A stretch of 17,633 nt of DNA from Actinomycetota bacterium (GTDB taxonomy: Bacteria > Actinomycetota > Actinomycetes > Streptosporangiales > Streptosporangiaceae), in assembly GCA_003168295.1 (NCBI GenBank), contig PMST01000502.1:600-18232 (forward strand), written 5' to 3'. Within the stretch, counting starts at the first letter, position 1, and each line of letters opens with the position of its first letter. The notes below the pieces were generated by a model. It was not told the DNA's origin, ran no database searches, and saw only the letters and a program-made list of their open reading frames with translations. This document shows positions 13,787-17,633 of the stretch, in pieces. The translations under genes were made by a program, and so were the position numbers.

Positions 13787-14431
13787 TCAGCTGAGAGTGT
13801 TGATGCCGAGCCAGAAGTTGCTTTCCTTGACGGCTTTGCCGACACCAGGGGCGACCATGAGCAGGCCGGCTCCCTCGAGCCAGTGCGCCATCTTCAGGTC
13901 GCCGGCGTCCAGCGGGCGGAAGGCGAGGCTCTCGATAAACGACGACAGGCGCGCCTTGGCCCCGGCGTCGTCGCCCGCGAAGAACACGTCAAGCGGACGG
14001 CCCCCGGCCTGGTCTGCGGCCAGGACGTGGCCCAAGATCGTGTTGAACGCCTTGACGACGTGCGCGCCCGCGGGGGCGGCCTTCGCGATCTCCTGCGCCC
14101 CGGAACTTCCGGCCGGGGTGACGAGCCCGGTGAAGGCCGGGTCGAAGGGGTTGGAGATGTCGACGATGACCTTGCCGGTCAGTGCGTCCCCGTACTGGGC
14201 GACGACCGGTGCTTCGCTCGCGTACGGCAGGGCGAGGATGACGATTTCGCCGGCCGGGGCACTGCCGAACGTTCCCGCCGTGGCGCCGCCGCCGAGCGAA
14301 CGGGCCAGGGCGGCCGCCTTGGCCGCGTCACGCCCGATGACCTCCACGGTGTTGCCGCCTGCGAGCGCGCGGGCGGCAAGGATACGGGCCATAGTTCCCG
14401 CGCCGATGATGCTGATGCTGATGCTGTTCAT
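13787..14431 (-). CDS. F420-dependent NADP oxidoreductase-like protein
   Basis: This 214-residue Rossmann protein starts MNSISISIIGAGTMARILA, a G-x-G-x-x-A dinucleotide motif, followed by IGRDAAKAAALA, whose Arg suits NADP. VDISNPFDPA and HVVKAFNTILGHVLA are typical of the NADPH:F420 reductase (Fno/Npd) family. The end LEGAGLLMVAPGVGK contributes the substrate pocket. It may supply reduced F420 or act as a stand-alone NADP-dependent reductase; members have diverged. ATG 14431 has AGGTAGG upstream. It follows the SDR by 58 nt on the same strand. Confidence 0.85.
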   Translation of the reverse strand: MNSISISIIGAGTMARILAARALAGGNTVEVIGRDAAKAAALARSLGGGATAGTFGSAPAGEIVILALPYASEAPVVAQYGDALTGKVIVDISNPFDPAFTGLVTPAGSSGAQEIAKAAPAGAHVVKAFNTILGHVLAADQAGGRPLDVFFAGDDAGAKARLSSFIESLAFRPLDAGDLKMAHWLEGAGLLMVAPGVGKAVKESNFWLGINTLS

Positions 14432-14489
14432 GATGCCTACCTACTTTCCGGATGTGCTGAAGGAGCTTTGAGAGCGGCCGTCCAGGGTC

Positions 14490-15278
14490 TCAGGGCTTCC
14501 CCCCGTCTACGGCCAGTGTGGAACCGGTGACGTAGGACGCGTCCGCTGAGGCCAGGATGGCAACCGCCGCCGCTATCTCTTCTGGTTCGGCCAGTCGGCC
14601 CATGGCAGAGAACAGCCACGGCAGCTGTTCCGGCGGCAGGTCCCGCAGCTCGGGGTGAGCGTATTTTGGCAGGTTCTTTGCGGCCATCGCCGTGTTCGTG
14701 CCGCCCGCCGCGATGGCGTTGATCGCGATGCCGCGCCCAGCCAGCTCCGGGGCCAGGTTTCGGACCATCGCGGAGACGGCCGCCTTGCTCGCGGCGTAGA
14801 GGGTGTGCTCATACACCGCCATGCTCGCGCTGACCGAGGATGTCAGCACGATCCGCGCGCCGCGCTCCATCCTGGCCACGGCTGCCTGCGTGATGAACAG
14901 CTGGCCTCCCACGTTGATGCCGAACACTCTCTCGTAGTCCGCCACGGTGATCTTCTCCAGCGGCCCGAAGTACTCCACCCCGGCGTTGCTGACCAGGATG
15001 TCCAGTCCGCCGAGCCCGTCGGCGGCCTCGTCCACGGCGCGCCGCGCCTGCTCCGGGTCGCTGACGTCAGCCTGCACGGTCAGCGCGCGGACCTCCCCGC
15101 GTTCCCCGCCGCCCCCGCTCGCCGCCAGCTCTGCCGCGAACGCCTCCGCCGCGACGGCGGGCGATCGGTAGTTGATCGCCACCGACGCCCCTTCGGCGAC
15201 CAGCCGACGGACGATCGCCGCGCCGATGCCGCGACCGCCGCCGGTCACTAGGGCGCGCTGACCGGTGAGCCTGTTCAC
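14490..15278 (-). CDS. Short-chain dehydrogenase/reductase (FabG-like SDR)
   Basis: This 262-residue classical SDR has TGGGRGIG (residues 12-19), INYRS after the second strand suggesting NADP, SNAG, and the catalytic YAASK (Tyr161, Lys165). GSTLAVDGG is at the C-terminus. The GTG start at 15278 shares one base with the stop of a 30-codon ORF (TAGTG), implying translational coupling; no other nearby start fits the N-terminal family pattern. It follows the ubiX region and precedes the F420-linked reductase, consistent with redox steps on a decarboxylated aromatic or alicyclic intermediate. Substrate unknown. Confidence 0.92.
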   Translation of the reverse strand: MNRLTGQRALVTGGGRGIGAAIVRRLVAEGASVAINYRSPAVAAEAFAAELAASGGGGERGEVRALTVQADVSDPEQARRAVDEAADGLGGLDILVSNAGVEYFGPLEKITVADYERVFGINVGGQLFITQAAVARMERGARIVLTSSVSASMAVYEHTLYAASKAAVSAMVRNLAPELAGRGIAINAIAAGGTNTAMAAKNLPKYAHPELRDLPPEQLPWLFSAMGRLAEPEEIAAAVAILASADASYVTGSTLAVDGGKP

Positions 15279-15370
15279 TAGGACGCCTTCAGTGCGAATC
15301 GGATGCCGAGACAGCTGCCCTGCGCGATCGCGGTCGTCACGACAGCGGTCAAGAAAGCTGTTGTGGTCAT
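15278..15370 (-). CDS. Small 30-residue ORF coupled to the SDR
   Basis: ATG 15370 has a strong SD (TTGAGGAG, 6-nt spacing). The peptide begins MTTTAFLTAVVTTAIAQGS, contains one cysteine and ends GIRFALKAS, a mildly hydrophobic, basic-ended segment. Its TAG overlaps the GTG of the SDR by one base. It could be a leader for translational coupling, a real small protein, or the start of a gene otherwise deleted. I recognise no family. Confidence 0.5.
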   Translation of the reverse strand: MTTTAFLTAVVTTAIAQGSCLGIRFALKAS

Positions 15371-15441
15371 ATGCGTCTCCTCAACCTGCCTATGGGTGAG
15401 CGTCCGCTTAGCACAGGTCGCCGTGCCGCGATCGTTTTCGG

Positions 15442-15627
15442 CTACCGGGGAGGTGTGGCCTCCGGGCAGGAAACCGGAATTTCCACCGGCAAGCAGCTAC
15501 GGCCGGCCGACTGCTGTGGATGAAGACGAGGGCGCCGGCGATGCGCCCGCGGGCGGGCGCTGCCCGCCCGCGGAGAACAGGGTCGCGTGCGGGCAGGCTT
15601 GGCCGTGGGCAGATCGGTGTCAGGCAT
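15442..15627 (-). pseudogene. PPOX-like gene relic behind intact ubiX
   Basis: ATG 15627 overlaps the ubiX stop by 8 nt exactly as in the other copy. The first codons (P-D-T-D-L-P) match S-D-T-E-L-P at 11057, then about 27 codons are missing and the next homologous DNA (15570-15598) matches the segment encoding GCPHATL in the intact gene, but out of frame. Beyond about 15570 I see no similarity. The rest of the spacer to 15371 holds a strong hairpin and no further gene. Confidence 0.65.
15547..15573 (-). terminator. Perfect 12-bp stem hairpin behind ubiX
   Basis: CCGCGGGCGGGC (15547-15558) and GCCCGCCCGCGG (15562-15573) pair fully with a 3-nt loop, about 50 nt past the ubiX stop. It is the strongest stem I found in the window and may act as a U-less terminator or mRNA 3'-end stabiliser. 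Confidence 0.5.
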
Positions 15628-16228
15628 GGACGGCGGCCTGGTCGTCGTGGAGGGCGGGCGTTGTCCCGTCCCAGCGGCGGAACAGGGCGTGCCCGATGGC
15701 GAACTGGTCGAGGATCTTGCCGGCGGTCTGGTTGAGGAGGTCGTCGATGGTCTCCGGCTGGTGGTAGAAGGCGGGCACCGGCGGCAGGACGGTCGCCCCG
15801 GCCAGGGTGACGGTTTCCATGTTGCGGATGTGGATCAGGTTGAGCGGCGTCTCGCGGGTGACGAGGACGAGCTTGCGGCGTTCTTTGAGGCAGACGTCGG
15901 CGGCGCGGGCGACGAGGTCGCCGCTGACGCCGGTGGCGACGGCGGCCAGGGTCTTCATCGAGCAGGGCACGACGATCATGCCCAGGGTCTGGAACGAGCC
16001 GGAGGAGACGGCGGCGCCCATGTCGGAGGGGTGGTAGGAGACGTCGGCCAGGGCCTCGAAGCTGTCGCGGGTCAGTCCCATCTCGGCGGCGATCGTCTTC
16101 TCCGCCCCCGCGGACAGGACCAGGTGGGTCTCGACGGCGTGGCTGGCGTGCAGCGCCCCGAGGACGGCCCAGGCCAGCTGGGGGGCGCTGGAGCCGCTGA
16201 CCCCGATGACCAGCCGCTGCCTGCTCAT
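15620..16228 (-). CDS. ubiX: UbiX-like flavin prenyltransferase
   Basis: This 202-residue UbiX/Pad1-family protein makes prenylated FMN from FMN and dimethylallyl phosphate, the cofactor of UbiD decarboxylases. It starts MSRQRLVIGVSGSSAPQLAW (flavin-phosphate loop with the SGSS/A pattern). It continues with VVPCSMKTLAAVATG, LVARAADVCLKERRKLVLV, TRETPLNLIHIRNM and PPVPAFYHQPETIDDL, the canonical UbiX blocks in order. ATG 16228 overlaps the UbiD stop by ATGA, so cofactor supply and enzyme are co-translated. Its last 142 nt are duplicated at 11050-11188. It is complete and appears functional. Confidence 0.93.
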   Translation of the reverse strand: MSRQRLVIGVSGSSAPQLAWAVLGALHASHAVETHLVLSAGAEKTIAAEMGLTRDSFEALADVSYHPSDMGAAVSSGSFQTLGMIVVPCSMKTLAAVATGVSGDLVARAADVCLKERRKLVLVTRETPLNLIHIRNMETVTLAGATVLPPVPAFYHQPETIDDLLNQTAGKILDQFAIGHALFRRWDGTTPALHDDQAAVHA

Positions 16229-17633
16229 GACTTGTCCTGCCCGGGCGGGACGACGACGCCGGTCTCGAAGTAGGAGGACAGGGTGCGGTGCTTGCGGAAC
16301 TCCTCGCCGGTCTTGAGGTACTCCCCCCGCACGGCGCGCTGCGCCGCCTGGTTCCAGTCGTCGGGCAGGTAGCCGAGCTCGTAGCCGTGCCACGGGACGT
16401 GGGGGGTGAGGTCGGGCAGCTTGAGCTCTTCCCAGATCTTCTGGGCGTTCTCCATCAGGTCTTTCGAGGGCAGGCTGACGGGCGGGTAGGCCCAGTTGCG
16501 GGTCGCGTCGATGAGGATCTGAGAGCCGCCGAGCTTTTCGGGGTAGGTGCGCTCGTCGAACGGGGCGTCGACCGGCGCGCCGGAGGGGTCCAGGTCGGTG
16601 TTGCGGCCGCGCTGGATCTGGATGTCGCGGTGCGGCTGGACCCGCCACGACATTGCCCACCAGAGGCTTTCGAAATCCTCGGCGTCGATGTCGTCGTCGA
16701 CGGCGATGATCCACTTGTTCATCGGCATGTTGCGGGCCGACGCGGCGGCGCGCAGGGCCTCCCAGGCCTCGCCGGGCCCGGGCTCGTGCAAGGTGATCGC
16801 CATGGACTGCGCGCTGCCGCCCATCTCGAAGTAGGTGACCTTCTTGAGGTTGGGCACCTTGGGCCGCAGCTCGGCCATGTGGAAGCCCTCGAAGCCGGCC
16901 TTGCGCATGCACGAGCTCTCGGACGGCGGCATCTCAGAGATGAACGCCTGCAGGACGGGCGACTTGCGGTGGGTGATCGCGGTGACCTCGAAGACCAGCT
17001 GGTAGTCCTGGGCGCCGACGTAGCCGCCGAACTCACCGAACGGCCCTTCCCGCTCCAGGATGTCGGTGCGGAACCTCCCCTCGATCGCGATCTCCGCGTT
17101 GGCCGGGATGAGCAGGTCGACGGTCTCGGCCTTGACCAGCTCCAGCGGCGCGCCGTTGATCGCCCCGGCGGCGTTGTACTCGGAGATGTCGAGCTTGTTG
17201 ACGCTGCACAGCGACAGGGCCGGCGGCGGGGAGAGGATCAGCACCGCCTCCAGCGGCTGGCCCGCCGCCCGCGCCTTCTCCCAGTGCCCGCGGCCGTCCT
17301 GGCCCGACAGCATCGAGATACCCAGCCGGTCGGCCGCCTTGACCATGACCCGGTAGGTGCCGGCGTTGTAGACCCCGGTCTCGGGGTCCTTGGTGATCCA
17401 CACCGGGGCGCTGAAGTACGCCGACGCGTCGCTGCCAGGGTTGGTGACCGTCACCGGGAACGCGTCGACGCCGCCGCTGGAGACGACATCGTCGCCGAGG
17501 ACCTTGACCTCCTTGACCGGCGCGTCGGCCGCGTCGACCTCACGCGACTCGACCGGGGACCTCTGCGCCAGGGCCCACTTGTCCGCGATACCGGCCGGGG
17601 AGTCGGCGCCCATCGCCGCGGCGTAGACGGTCG
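16225..17633 (-). CDS. ubiD: UbiD-family prenyl-FMN-dependent decarboxylase (5' end beyond right edge)
   Basis: The frame is open to the window edge (TVYAAAMGAD precedes the internal ATG at 17613), so about 469 C-terminal residues are seen. UbiD features are FSAPVWITKDPETGVYNAGT with RVMV, SPPPALSLCSVNKLDISEY, and ILEREGPFGEFGGYVG holding the catalytic glutamate region. KWIIAVDDDIDAEDFESLWW and the WNQAAQRAVRGEYLKTGEEF tail region follow. These enzymes reversibly (de)carboxylate aromatic or alpha,beta-unsaturated acids using prenyl-FMN from the adjacent UbiX. The closest analogues are likely phenolic-acid (vanillate/hydroxybenzoate-type) decarboxylases, an inference from context. Confidence 0.93.
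   Translation of the reverse strand, partial: TVYAAAMGADSPAGIADKWALAQRSPVESREVDAADAPVKEVKVLGDDVVSSGGVDAFPVTVTNPGSDASAYFSAPVWITKDPETGVYNAGTYRVMVKAADRLGISMLSGQDGRGHWEKARAAGQPLEAVLILSPPPALSLCSVNKLDISEYNAAGAINGAPLELVKAETVDLLIPANAEIAIEGRFRTDILEREGPFGEFGGYVGAQDYQLVFEVTAITHRKSPVLQAFISEMPPSESSCMRKAGFEGFHMAELRPKVPNLKKVTYFEMGGSAQSMAITLHEPGPGEAWEALRAAASARNMPMNKWIIAVDDDIDAEDFESLWWAMSWRVQPHRDIQIQRGRNTDLDPSGAPVDAPFDERTYPEKLGGSQILIDATRNWAYPPVSLPSKDLMENAQKIWEELKLPDLTPHVPWHGYELGYLPDDWNQAAQRAVRGEYLKTGEEFRKHRTLSSYFETGVVVPPGQDKS

Noticed and set aside
15620..16912. 430-codon extension of ubiX upstream into ubiD
   Set aside because: The upstream part is the Arg-rich shadow of ubiD; the UbiX family start is at 16228 with ATGA overlap.
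1..17633. tRNA, rRNA, CRISPR, transposase or integrase genes
   Set aside because: I looked for them on both strands and saw no supporting sequence; the repeats found are few, short and irregularly spaced.

Overview
This is a strongly GC-rich window with actinobacterial traits: GTG starts, Shine-Dalgarno (SD) sequences of the GAGGAGG type, four-base ATGA overlaps between genes, a 3Fe-4S ferredoxin beside a cytochrome P450, and an F420-dependent reductase homologue. It looks like an accessory catabolic region of a soil or plant-associated actinomycete. A Frankia-like or streptomycete-like host is only a guess.

Region A (1-1080, + strand) is an eroded edge. It holds the C-terminal TPR repeats of a protein entering from the left, then a relic ABC-transporter ATPase with no 5' half whose remaining parts lie in three reading frames.

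Region B (1091-9779) is an intact catabolic locus with two transcription units around a TetR gene. The minus-strand unit encodes an acyl-CoA ligase and a phthalate-dioxygenase-reductase-like FMN/2Fe-2S reductase. The plus-strand unit encodes a CitE/HpcH-type CoA-ester lyase, two MaoC-like hydratase subunits, a P450, a 3Fe-4S ferredoxin and an SDR, followed by a YciI-like protein. Identical 22-bp palindromes lie just downstream of a TTGACG-N18-TA promoter in front of each unit, so the TetR protein probably controls both. My inferred pathway is P450 hydroxylation, SDR oxidation, CoA activation, hydration, then retro-Claisen or aldol cleavage. The substrate cannot be read from sequence.

Region C (9895-17633, all minus strand) begins in transcription order at the right edge with UbiD and UbiX (prenylated-FMN decarboxylase system). 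It continues with a PPOX-like relic, a 30-codon ORF coupled to an SDR, an F420-dependent NADP reductase homologue and an HSL-type esterase with a frameshift. Then comes a chain of gene halves: alpha/beta-hydrolase N-half, HSL esterase middle, TetR C-terminus, flavin monooxygenase N-part and UbiX C-tail. It ends with an intact PPOX-like gene and a MarR regulator. The ubiX tail occurs twice. One copy keeps ubiD-ubiX and has lost the PPOX-like gene; the other keeps the PPOX-like gene and has lost ubiD and most of ubiX.

I see no tRNA, rRNA, CRISPR array, transposase or integrase. No database search was possible, so family names come from motifs and recognisable sequence patterns.
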